64,000 nt of DNA from Bacteroidota bacterium. Lineage in GTDB: Bacteria > Bacteroidota > Bacteroidia > Chitinophagales > Chitinophagaceae. This document shows positions 1 to 6,270 of the stretch, piece after piece. A program made the position numbers and the translations under genes. Numbering within the stretch: position 1 is the first letter of the stretch; each line of letters begins with the position of its first letter. The notes beneath the pieces are model-generated. The model searched no databases, was not told the origin of the DNA, and saw only the letters and a program-made list of their open reading frames with translations. The stretch is from assembly GCA_947476145.1 (NCBI GenBank), contig CANJPH010000002.1, forward strand, positions 1 through 64,000, in the 5' to 3' direction.

Positions 1-160
1 CACTCACTAAACTTACATTTCCATAAACCTTTTTAAGCTCATTAAAACTTTTAAAATCCGATATTACTAATTCATGATACCATTCAAATAAAGCAACCCT
101 TGCCTTAGGGTATTTTTTGGCATATGCTAGAAGCGTTCTTCGGGTGATGATATTAAACAC
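1..160 (-). CDS. higB: HigB-family mRNA interferase toxin, partial (C-terminus beyond left edge)
   Basis: Reading leftward from a GTG at 160, 53 codons stay open to the window edge. The product begins VFNIITRRTLL and continues with AYAKKYPKA, an EWYHELVISDFKS segment and NELKKVYGNVS. This matches the start of HigB-family toxins, which cleave mRNA on the ribosome and are about 95-110 residues long, so roughly half is missing. Its HigA antitoxin would normally follow, to the left of the window. A TAnnTTTG element ends four bases before the GTG, suggesting a leaderless transcript. The family call is from motif recognition only; RelE-like alternatives are less likely given the N-terminal pattern. 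Confidence 0.7.
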   Translation of the reverse strand, partial: MFNIITRRTLLAYAKKYPKARVALFEWYHELVISDFKSFNELKKVYGNVSLVS

Positions 161-163
161 AAG

Positions 164-171
164 ACAAAGAT
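164..171 (-). promoter_or_regulatory. Bacteroidota -7 promoter element for the toxin gene
   Basis: On the minus strand the sequence TATCTTTG matches the Bacteroidota -7 consensus TAnnTTTG. It ends four bases before the GTG at 160, so transcription would start at or near the start codon. No clear TTG -33 element lies at the usual 19-21 bp distance. Confidence 0.45.
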
Positions 172-219
172 AATAAGTTTACTAATAGAAAACTTTCTAA
201 ATTCAATCTATTTTGAAAA

Positions 220-316
220 AGCTGCAACTTTGGTGTGTAAGGGGACCCACACTGGACAAGCCATCAGAAATGATGGCTTTTTCTTTGTCTATCAGTGCGT
301 TAGGCTAGTTGCAGCT
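220..316 (+). other. Nested inverted-repeat structure enclosing two hairpins
   Basis: A perfect 9-bp inverted repeat (AGCTGCAAC at 220-228, GTTGCAGCT at 308-316) encloses a 5-bp GTGTG/CACAC hairpin (about 233-252) and a 7-bp GCCATCA-GAAA-TGATGGC hairpin (about 259-276) followed by T-rich sequence. No coding gene reads into it on the plus strand. It could be a small RNA ending in an intrinsic terminator, or a remnant of a lost gene. The rest of 161-460 holds the toxin promoter on the left and two operator-like repeats on the right. Confidence 0.35.
257..287 (+). terminator. Hairpin terminator without an obvious upstream gene
   Basis: AAGCCATCA, a GAAA loop and TGATGGCTT form a strong stem followed by TTTCTTTG on the plus strand. 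The T-tract lies only on the plus-strand side, but the nearest gene to the left is on the minus strand, so the transcript it ends is unknown. Confidence 0.55.
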
Positions 317-405
317 GCGTATAAATACGCTCTTTTCAATTCATTTTATTTCAGATATTCATTTTTAATGAAATAGGTATAATATTTCGTTGAAGTTCCA
401 TTTTA

Positions 406-422
406 AGTTTACTTTGTAAACT
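406..422. promoter_or_regulatory. Inverted repeat upstream of the XRE regulator gene
   Basis: AGTTTAC-TTT-GTAAACT is a perfect 7+3+7 inverted repeat. Its centre is 29 bp upstream of the centre of a second inverted repeat at 436-450. Both lie directly before a helix-turn-helix gene, the usual place for antitoxin autoregulation sites. Confidence 0.45.
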
Positions 423-435
423 AATAAACAAATAT

Positions 436-450
436 TTTAGTACGACTAAA
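436..450. promoter_or_regulatory. Probable operator of the XRE regulator gene
   Basis: TTTAGT-ACG-ACTAAA is a perfect 6+3+6 inverted repeat ending 10 bp before the ATG at 461. Position and symmetry fit a dimeric XRE repressor site. Binding by the downstream product is inferred. Confidence 0.5.
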
Positions 451-460
451 TAAATAAGTA

Positions 461-763
461 ATGGCAAAGAAAAATAATAATATTACAAATTTTAATGAGC
501 ATTTAACTGGACGTTATGGTGATAGAGGATCTGAGAAGAGAACTGAATTTGAAATTAAAGCAAAAGCCTTTCTTATAGGAGAGTTAATAAAACAAGAAAG
601 AAAAAATGCTAAAATGACGCAGGAACAATTGGCAGATAAGATTGGAGCCAAAAAAAGTTTCATCTCTAGAATTGAAAATGGTAAAACAGATATTCAACTT
701 TCTACTTTATATAGGCTGCTTGAATTTGGACTTGGTAAAACTGTTGAGGTTTCTGTTAACTAA
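461..763 (+). CDS. XRE-family HTH protein, antitoxin-like (HigA type)
   Basis: This 100-residue protein has a charged N-terminal region (about 1-38) and one helix-turn-helix domain (about 40-93) with the pattern LIKQERKNAKMTQEQLADKIG followed by KKSFISRIENGKTD. Length and layout fit antitoxins of RelE/HigB modules, where the toxin usually lies just upstream. Here the 300 bp upstream has no toxin ORF; only the divergent HigB fragment beyond 160 is nearby, and that should have its own partner. It is therefore either a solitary antitoxin-like regulator or the survivor of a broken pair. Two perfect inverted repeats before the ATG suggest autoregulation. DNA binding is well supported; the antitoxin role is inferred. 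Confidence 0.8.
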   Translation: MAKKNNNITNFNEHLTGRYGDRGSEKRTEFEIKAKAFLIGELIKQERKNAKMTQEQLADKIGAKKSFISRIENGKTDIQLSTLYRLLEFGLGKTVEVSVN

Positions 764-797
764 AAATACCTAAATCGTAATTTTAGACTTCAAATTA

Positions 798-805
798 TAA
801 CTTTG
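798..805 (+). promoter_or_regulatory. Possible -7 element upstream of the CAP-domain gene
   Basis: TAACTTTG matches TAnnTTTG, but it is about 200 bp before the ATG at 1005 and has no TTG at the right spacing. It is the only such match in this gap. Confidence 0.25.
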
Positions 806-962
806 GTATAAAAGGTTAGCCATATTGTTACAATGGGTATAATTTGATAGTATGATCCTTTTTAGTTTCTTGCGAATAGAATTATTCTTTATCTTATATT
901 ATTTGGCATTTGTTCAATTCAATAACCAACTCAACTAAATATTCTTTGTATTCTAGTAGTTT

Positions 963-989
963 AATACTAAATAAATTATATTTAGTATT
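963..989. promoter_or_regulatory. Inverted repeat before the CAP-domain gene
   Basis: AATACTAAATA, a 5-nt spacer and TATTTAGTATT form a perfect 11-bp inverted repeat ending 15 bp before the ATG at 1005. It contains the same ACTAAA/TTTAGT hexamers as the repeat at 436-450, in the opposite arrangement. It may be an operator or a leader hairpin. Confidence 0.4.
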
Positions 990-1004
990 CTAAATTAAAT
1001 AAGC

Positions 1005-1673
1005 ATGAGATTTTTAATTTCATTCCTAATATTATTTCCTGTAGTTATTTTTGGCCAAAATCAGTCAAAATGGACAACAATAGAAATAGGCGAAGCGGAT
1101 GTCGCAAGGAGTATAAATGGTATTTCTGATTTTGAAAAAGATGTTATTTTATATCATAATCTAGTGAGATTATACCCGATTAAATATCTTCAAGTTGAAA
1201 TATTAAATTTAAATGAAGATTTAGAAACAAAAGATAAAATCAAATTCCCAAATAGCTGGAGAGGAACCGACATCAATTCTGATTATTACAAGTCATTAAT
1301 TTCTACTTTATCAAGTCAAAAACCATTGCCAAAATTAATCTTTGATTATGGCTTAAGATCAACAGCAAAATGTCTTGCTAAAGAACAAAGTTTAAATGGA
1401 AATATCGGACATAATAGAATCAATTGCCCCCAAATTTATTTAAATACATCAAATAAAAATATTGGATATGGCACAGGCGAAAATTGTGGATACGGGAATT
1501 ACAATGGGAAAGACTTAGTAAATAGTTTACTTATTGACCAAGACGTACCAAGTTTAGGACATCGAAACAATATCCTTAATTCAAAATTTACTAAAATAGG
1601 AGCTGGGACAGATTTTCACCCAAAATACGAGACAGTTATAGTTGTTGATTATTTATATGAGGTATACTACTAA
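1005..1673 (+). CDS. Secreted CAP-domain (SCP/YkwD-like) protein
   Basis: The 222-residue product starts with a signal peptide (MRFLISFLILFPVVIFGQ). CAP-superfamily hallmarks follow: HNLVRLYP near residue 51, IGHNRIN in the middle, GTGENCGYG near 155 and LGHRNNIL near 184 before a final beta-strand segment. Bacterial CAP proteins are extracellular and of mostly unknown activity. The paired His and Glu positions of the CAP cavity appear to be present (H in IGHNR, E in ENCGYG, H in GHRNN). The gene stands alone, with an 11-bp inverted repeat before it and a good terminator after it. A secreted or periplasmic location is likely; the function is unknown. Confidence 0.75.
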   Translation: MRFLISFLILFPVVIFGQNQSKWTTIEIGEADVARSINGISDFEKDVILYHNLVRLYPIKYLQVEILNLNEDLETKDKIKFPNSWRGTDINSDYYKSLISTLSSQKPLPKLIFDYGLRSTAKCLAKEQSLNGNIGHNRINCPQIYLNTSNKNIGYGTGENCGYGNYNGKDLVNSLLIDQDVPSLGHRNNILNSKFTKIGAGTDFHPKYETVIVVDYLYEVYY

Positions 1674-1695
1674 AATTATTGATTCTTAATATCCA

Positions 1696-1735
1696 ATAGC
1701 TGGCAGTAGGTTAGGCTAGCTATATTTTTTTGTTT
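1696..1735 (+). terminator. Intrinsic terminator after the CAP-domain gene
   Basis: ATAGCTGGC (1696-1704) pairs with GCTAGCTAT (1715-1723) through nine pairs including one G-U, followed by ATTTTTTTG and more T residues. It lies 22 bp after the stop codon. Confidence 0.7.
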
Positions 1736-1779
1736 TTCTAATTAATTTTTAATTTTGTTCTAAATCAAATAGACTCCAA

Positions 1780-2022
1780 ATGAACTCATCTTTTAATAAG
1801 TTCCTATATATTGGTTTTTTACTATTAGGCTTATACCAGGCAGTCATCTCTAAAGATTATATGCAAGCAACAGCTTCTCTCGGGATTGGAATGGCGTTTG
1901 ACCCATTCAATCCAGCACAAAAATGGAATGACAGACCTACTTGGCAAAAGGCAGTTTTAATCACTCACCTCGCATTAGTCGCAGCAATGTTCGGATTTGG
2001 AATTGGCTTGAATGACAAATAG
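1780..2022 (+). CDS. Small two-helix inner-membrane protein, unknown function
   Basis: This 80-residue protein has hydrophobic segments at about 8-23 (FLYIGFLLLGLYQAVI) and 57-77 (KAVLITHLALVAAMFGFGIGL). They are separated by a polar stretch with a DPFNPAQKWNDRPTWQK motif. The acidic and aromatic DPFNP-W-RP-W pattern resembles small conserved membrane proteins I associate with Chitinophagaceae, but I cannot name a family. It is set apart from its neighbours by a terminator on the left and about 185 bp on the right, so it is probably transcribed alone. Confidence 0.6.
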   Translation: MNSSFNKFLYIGFLLLGLYQAVISKDYMQATASLGIGMAFDPFNPAQKWNDRPTWQKAVLITHLALVAAMFGFGIGLNDK

Positions 2023-2160
2023 CCTATAAATGACAAAAAGATAACCTATAGGTATTAATTATTATACTTACCTTTTGAAAGTAAATCACACACTCTATTG
2101 CAATTCTAAAGCAATAGCTCTATTTACAATTCTTGTCATCTCTATCATTCCTTACACATT

Positions 2161-2207
2161 TATTTAATCATTGAAATAGACTATAATCTATTTCTAAATC
2201 AACACGT
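2161..2207 (+). promoter_or_regulatory. Leader element, copy 1 (hairpin-forming)
   Basis: GAAATAGA (2173-2180) and TCTATTTC (2187-2194) form a perfect 8-bp inverted repeat whose centre is 24.5 bp before the ATG at 2208. The block 2161-2210 aligns without gaps to 2931-2980 before the next gene, with about 39 of 50 identical. One arm pair (2180/2187) changes from A-T to T-A in the other copy, which preserves pairing. It could be a protein-binding site or a 5-prime leader hairpin. Confidence 0.55.
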
Positions 2208-2894
2208 ATGAAAAAAATATTTCTATCGAGTATGGTTTTCTTTGCGATCATTTCAAGTTTAAATGCGCAAACAACCATGTTTACTTCTTATAGTTTTAAT
2301 GTAGCACCTAAGGACGATCAAACAGTGTATAATTTATACAAGGACTATTTTGGTAAAAAAGAAAACATAATTAAAGGCGTTACAGTTACTTTATTTCAAA
2401 ATCATTTTAAAGGCATTGACGATGCAACACATGAAGTTGTTTTTGCGGGCACATCCGATGCTATGGGCGAAGCATATGACTCCCCAAGTTCTGCATCATG
2501 GAATCTTTTTCAATCAGAACTTTCAAAATATTGTAAAGATGCAAATTCTACATCAGGAACTAGGCTATCATCTTTTGGCGATACCAGTAAAGCCAATTTT
2601 GCGATTCAGGATATTATCTTACAAAACATAAATGATATAGATCTATTTAAAGAAAAATTTGATGCACATTGGAGTAAGAGCTTGCCGCCCAATACACGTA
2701 TTTCTTTAGGCAGTATTAACAGAAAAAATGTTGATGGCACAACAAACTATGTACTTATTAGCTATAAAGATTTTAAAACAAAGTTTAATTTCAAACCAAC
2801 TAATGAAATTTCACAGAAAGAATATGGCCAAGCTGTTAAAGAATTAAGAACCTATACGACAGCGCATACTAGAATTCTTTTAGGTAAGTGGTAA
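2208..2894 (+). CDS. Exported protein of unknown function
   Basis: The 228-residue product has a clear signal peptide (MKKIFLSSMVFFAIISSLNAQ) and then a mature domain rich in aromatic and acidic residues. It has no recognisable catalytic motif. The sequence looks like two related halves of about 90 residues, each with a beta-alpha pattern: VTLFQNHFKGIDDATHEVVFAG early and ISLGSINRKNVDGTTNYVLISY late. That may mean an internal duplication, for example a dimeric alpha-beta-barrel-like fold; this is speculative. It is followed 83 bp later by a SnoaL-like lipoprotein with a nearly identical leader, so the two are probably co-controlled. Confidence 0.65.
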   Translation: MKKIFLSSMVFFAIISSLNAQTTMFTSYSFNVAPKDDQTVYNLYKDYFGKKENIIKGVTVTLFQNHFKGIDDATHEVVFAGTSDAMGEAYDSPSSASWNLFQSELSKYCKDANSTSGTRLSSFGDTSKANFAIQDIILQNINDIDLFKEKFDAHWSKSLPPNTRISLGSINRKNVDGTTNYVLISYKDFKTKFNFKPTNEISQKEYGQAVKELRTYTTAHTRILLGKW

Positions 2895-2930
2895 TTTACA
2901 ATTATGGTAATTACGATCAATTTTTACAAA

Positions 2931-2977
2931 TATTAAATCATTCAAATAGTTAATAAACTATTTCAAAATCAAATTTT
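2931..2977 (+). promoter_or_regulatory. Leader element, copy 2 (hairpin-forming)
   Basis: AAATAGTT (2944-2951), an AATA loop and AACTATTT (2956-2963) form a perfect inverted repeat centred 24.5 bp before the ATG at 2978. That is exactly the distance seen in copy 1. The flanks AATCATT and CAAAATCAA are also shared with copy 1. Confidence 0.55.
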
Positions 2978-3466
2978 ATGAAAAAAACACTTTTGTTTTT
3001 AATTATTTCTACTTCGTTGATGGCTTGCTCAACACCTGCTACAACAACTGAAACGGCATCTACAACAACTAGCACAGCGAATAAAGCAGAGCTGGAGACA
3101 AAATTAAAAGGGATTGAAGCTGCTTGGAATTCATCACGAACCGATAAAGACTTTGGTGTTAAAGTAGTTGATGAAACAGTTTCTGATGATTTTTCAGGTT
3201 TTAATGACAAGGGCATGAAACAAAACAAAGCGGATGTCCTTAAAGCATTAGCGGAAACAAAAGAAACCATCACCGAAATTGTTAATGGCGATATGTCCGT
3301 AACTTTTTATAGCGATAATGTAGCTTCGATAGTTGGATCTCATGTAACTAAGGGGAAAGATATTGCTGGGAAAGCTTTTACAAAAACAACATTTTGGACA
3401 GATGTTTTCATGGAAAGAAATGGTAAATGGCAATGTATTGCATCTGGAGGCAGCACTGCCCCTTAA
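2978..3466 (+). CDS. Lipoprotein with NTF2/SnoaL-like (DUF4440-type) domain
   Basis: The 162-residue product has a lipoprotein signal (LIISTSLMACS, Cys17) and a Thr/Ser-rich linker to about residue 35. A domain with the NTF2-like pattern follows: an early helix LKGIEAAWNSSRTDKD, then VSDDFSGFNDKG, strands MSVTFYSDNVASIVGSHVTKG, and a C-terminal TTFWTDVFMERNGKWQCIASGGS. DUF4440/SnoaL-like proteins bind small ligands or act as ester cyclases; no activity can be assigned here. It shares its leader with the upstream exported protein and is ended by a strong terminator. Confidence 0.7.
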   Translation: MKKTLLFLIISTSLMACSTPATTTETASTTTSTANKAELETKLKGIEAAWNSSRTDKDFGVKVVDETVSDDFSGFNDKGMKQNKADVLKALAETKETITEIVNGDMSVTFYSDNVASIVGSHVTKGKDIAGKAFTKTTFWTDVFMERNGKWQCIASGGSTAP

Positions 3467-3520
3467 ATTTATAAGATACAAGTTTAGTTTATTGATAAAA
3501 CGATCCTTAATATCATTACA

Positions 3521-3547
3521 AGCCTCGCATTTGCGGGGCTTTTTTTA
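3521..3547 (+). terminator. Intrinsic terminator after the SnoaL-like lipoprotein gene
   Basis: AGCCTCGCA, a short TTT loop and GCGGGGCT form a GC-rich stem followed by seven T residues. It ends 26 bp before the ATG at 3574. Confidence 0.85.
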
Positions 3548-3573
3548 TAAAATAATAATTATACATTTATAAA

Positions 3574-4332
3574 ATGAAACAGTGCATCAAATTGATTCTA
3601 ATTGGGTTGCTTCTATTTTTAAGCTTCCAAGCCCAATCGCAGAGCGTAAAAACATTCAAGCCAAAAGTTTTGTTTGATGCTCAGCATCTTGTTATTACCC
3701 AAATTTCAGAGAATGCATTTACCCATGTGTCTTATTTACAAACCAATGATTTTGGGAATGTCCCTTGCAATGGGCTTATCATAAAAAATGGAAACGAGGT
3801 GGTTGTTTTTGATACGCCTACCAACGACGTTAGTTCAACCTCTTTAATTGAATGGGTGAATGAAACCTTACATAGTAAAATCATAGCTATTATTCCTACT
3901 CATTTTCACGATGACTGTTTGGGTGGACTTAAAGCATTTCACGATAACCATATTCCCTCATTTGCCAATAATGCTACTATTCAATTGGCTACCTCTAACA
4001 ATACCGTTATTCCACAAAATGGATTTAAAGATTCACTTATTTTAAATATGGGCAATACAATGGCTATCGCAAAATTTATAGGGGAAGGCCATACTAAAGA
4101 CAATGTAGTGGGGTATTTTCCAAGCGAAAACATTCTTTTTGGAGGTTGTTTAATTAAAGAGTTAGAGGCAACCAAAGGGTATTTAGGCGATGCAAATGTT
4201 GCAGCCTGGTCCAATACAGTTAAGCTTGTTAAAAAAGAATTCCCAAATATCAAATTGGTGGTGCCAGGACACGGAGCCGTTGGGGGTAGCAAATTATTGG
4301 ATTACACGATCGACTTATTTAAAATAAAATAA
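3574..4332 (+). CDS. Subclass B1 metallo-beta-lactamase
   Basis: The 252-residue exported enzyme has a signal peptide (about 1-23). It carries the full B1 zinc set: THFHDDCLGG with H110, H112 and D114; EGHTKDN with H173; GGCLIKE with C192; and VPGHG with H233. The cysteine ligand plus His-x-His-x-Asp separates B1 from B2, B3 and glyoxalase-II-like members. The length and the HFHDDCLGG signature resemble chromosomal enzymes of flavobacteria (BlaB, IND and JOHN groups). Such enzymes hydrolyse most beta-lactams in the periplasm, including carbapenems. No transposon, integrase or resistance-gene neighbours are visible, so it looks intrinsic. The next gene is convergent behind a bidirectional terminator. 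Confidence 0.9.
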   Translation: MKQCIKLILIGLLLFLSFQAQSQSVKTFKPKVLFDAQHLVITQISENAFTHVSYLQTNDFGNVPCNGLIIKNGNEVVVFDTPTNDVSSTSLIEWVNETLHSKIIAIIPTHFHDDCLGGLKAFHDNHIPSFANNATIQLATSNNTVIPQNGFKDSLILNMGNTMAIAKFIGEGHTKDNVVGYFPSENILFGGCLIKELEATKGYLGDANVAAWSNTVKLVKKEFPNIKLVVPGHGAVGGSKLLDYTIDLFKIK

Positions 4333-4344
4333 ATTTAGTTGCAT

Positions 4345-4384
4345 AAAAAAAGAGACTACTTGTTTGAGTAATCTCTTTTAAAAT
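4345..4384. terminator. Bidirectional terminator between convergent genes
   Basis: A7, AGAGACTACT, a short loop, GAGTAATCTCT and TTTTA give a stem with A and T runs on both sides. It serves the beta-lactamase gene on the plus strand and the lipoprotein gene on the minus strand. Confidence 0.7.
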
Positions 4385-4416
4385 TTTTAGCAATATGATT
4401 CGGCTAGATGCTTTTA

Positions 4417-4824
4417 TTATTTTGCAGCAGCATCTGCCATTCTCTTAATATGCTTAGATATTTCAGCTAAATAAGTCATATCAGTTGAGCAATCTTTATT
4501 TGCCTGCATATCGTTTGACAAATTTTGAGCTTTTTGTATATAACTGGTGTATTCAGTTAAGTATGCAGTATTGGTTGGATCTTTTTTATATTTTTGAATG
4601 ATATCAATATATTCATCCACAAATTTTCCATAATCTTCGGCAATTTGAGTGCAATTAGAACTACTACCTGATTTTTTCTCAGATGATGCTTCGGTTGCAT
4701 TCTTGCTATCTGAATCATTATTGGACTCTTTATTTGCTTTGCCTCCACAACTTTGAAGTGAAAGTGTTGCCATACTTAATGTCAATAACAAGAATAAGCC
4801 GAATGATTTTTTTAGTGTTTTCAT
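4417..4824 (-). CDS. Lipoprotein, DUF6591-like
   Basis: The 135-residue product has a lipoprotein signal ending SLQSCGG (Cys26). A Ser/Lys/Glu/Asn-rich linker runs from about 30 to 57, and a mostly helical domain follows with CTQIAEDYGKFVDEYIDI and a second cysteine near residue 111. The YGKFVDEYI helix pattern recalls DUF6591 proteins, whose function is unknown. The two cysteines of the mature domain could form a disulfide in the periplasm. It is transcribed away from the oxidoreductase operon at 4953 across a 128-bp A+T-rich gap. Confidence 0.65.
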   Translation of the reverse strand: MKTLKKSFGLFLLLTLSMATLSLQSCGGKANKESNNDSDSKNATEASSEKKSGSSSNCTQIAEDYGKFVDEYIDIIQKYKKDPTNTAYLTEYTSYIQKAQNLSNDMQANKDCSTDMTYLAEISKHIKRMADAAAK

Positions 4825-4919
4825 TTTGTTTATTTTTTAGTTACCTAAATATAACAATTATATTTATATGAACAAATATTATTATATAATACTTTTCTAA
4901 ATAATTCTATCCCCAAGAT

Positions 4920-4935
4920 TACTTATATTTAAGTA
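4920..4935. promoter_or_regulatory. Short inverted repeat before the oxidoreductase operon
   Basis: TACTTA-TATT-TAAGTA is a perfect 6+4+6 repeat ending 17 bp before the ATG at 4953. It is short and A+T-rich, so chance is possible. Confidence 0.25.
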
Positions 4936-4952
4936 CATAAAAAACCTGCCTT

Positions 4953-6263
4953 ATGAACCCACGTAGAGATTTTATTAAACAAATGTCTTTGGCTTCTGCC
5001 GCCATTATAGCTACCCCTAGTTTTGCCAACACTAATTTTTTTGCATCCGATATTATTAGAGTGGCCACCATTGGCGTAAATGGAATGGGTTGGTCTAATA
5101 CCATGGCGGCCATTAAAGTTAAAAATGTCCAAGTGGTTGCACTCTGTGATATTGATGGGTCTGTTTTAAGTAAGCGTAAACAAGAATTATTAGTAGCGCA
5201 ACCCAATGTAAAAAACGTGGATACTTATGGGGATTACCGTAAAGTTTTAGACAGAAAAGATATTGATGTTGTTATTGTGGGCACGCCAGATCATTGGCAT
5301 GCTTTACAAATGATGGAAGCCTGTGCTGCGGGTAAACATGTTTACGTAGAAAAGCCTGCTGGAAATTCTATTGGAGAATGTGATGCTATGATTAAAGCAA
5401 AAAATAGATACAATAGTATTGTTCAGGTAGGTCAATGGCAAAGAAGTGAGCAACATTTTAAAGACGCTTTGGATTTTGTACACTCAGGTCAACTAGGAAA
5501 TATTAGAACGACCAAGGTATGGTGTTATCAAGGTTGGATGCGTCCTCAGCCTGTAGTTGCCGATAGTATTCCTCCAGATTATATTGATTATAAATCTTGG
5601 CTGGGTCCCGCTCCTACTAGAACTTTTAATACCAGTCGTTTTCATTTTCATTTCAGGTGGTTTTGGGATTATGCAGGCGGTTTAATGACCGACTGGGGCG
5701 TCCATTTATTAGATTATGCAATACAAGGAATGAAAGCGAGTAATCCAATTTCGGTGAGTGCCTTAGGTGGCAAGTTTGCTTATCCTGAACTGGCCGAGGA
5801 AACACCAGATACACTTACTGCATTGTATGAGTTTGATAAATTTAATTTAGTATGGGACTCGGCAATGGGGATTGACAATGGTTCTTATAACCGAAATCAT
5901 GGTATTGCATTTATCGGAAACAACGGCACTTTAATTTTAGATAGACAAGGCTGGGAAGTTATCGAGGAAAGTCAGGCAAAAAATAAAGTAGTTAAACCAT
6001 TTGCCAAAGTGCAGGATGATGGAGTAGACAGGCATTGGGAGAATTTTATAGCGGCTATTAGAAACAACAATCCCTCTTCCTTAAATTGTTCTATCGAAGA
6101 TGGGGCGCATATTGCAACGGTGGCGCAAATGGGAAATATTGCATTCCGTTCTGGTAAAAAAATAAGTTGGGATGAGCAAGCTAAAAAATTCACAGATCCA
6201 GCTATACATAATGAATATTACATGAAGCAATATAATAATGGATATAAACTTCCATCTCTATAA
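4953..6263 (+). CDS. Tat-exported Gfo/Idh/MocA-family oxidoreductase (first copy)
   Basis: The 436-residue product starts with a twin-arginine signal (PRRDFIKQMS, then a hydrophobic stretch to about 26). A Rossmann NAD(P)-binding domain follows, with RVATIGVNGMGW, a CDID acidic end, GTPDHWHALQ and the family motif HVYVEKPAGN near residue 131. The C-terminal domain has the usual GGLMTDWGVHLLDYA pattern. Family members oxidise or reduce sugars and related polyols with a tightly bound cofactor; Tat export fits folding with cofactor before export. It is first in a three-gene block with a beta-propeller protein and a second family member, which points to periplasmic processing of a carbohydrate. 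The substrate is unknown. Confidence 0.85.
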   Translation: MNPRRDFIKQMSLASAAIIATPSFANTNFFASDIIRVATIGVNGMGWSNTMAAIKVKNVQVVALCDIDGSVLSKRKQELLVAQPNVKNVDTYGDYRKVLDRKDIDVVIVGTPDHWHALQMMEACAAGKHVYVEKPAGNSIGECDAMIKAKNRYNSIVQVGQWQRSEQHFKDALDFVHSGQLGNIRTTKVWCYQGWMRPQPVVADSIPPDYIDYKSWLGPAPTRTFNTSRFHFHFRWFWDYAGGLMTDWGVHLLDYAIQGMKASNPISVSALGGKFAYPELAEETPDTLTALYEFDKFNLVWDSAMGIDNGSYNRNHGIAFIGNNGTLILDRQGWEVIEESQAKNKVVKPFAKVQDDGVDRHWENFIAAIRNNNPSSLNCSIEDGAHIATVAQMGNIAFRSGKKISWDEQAKKFTDPAIHNEYYMKQYNNGYKLPSL

Positions 6264-6270
6264 AATTAAT

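Noticed and set aside
293-308. GTTAGGC at 299-305 and 1710-1716 fits the integron attC core GTTRRRY, suggesting cassettes for the XRE and CAP genes.
   Set aside because: No RYYYAAC partner or matching left arm lies upstream of either copy, no integrase is present, and the second copy forms part of a terminator stem.
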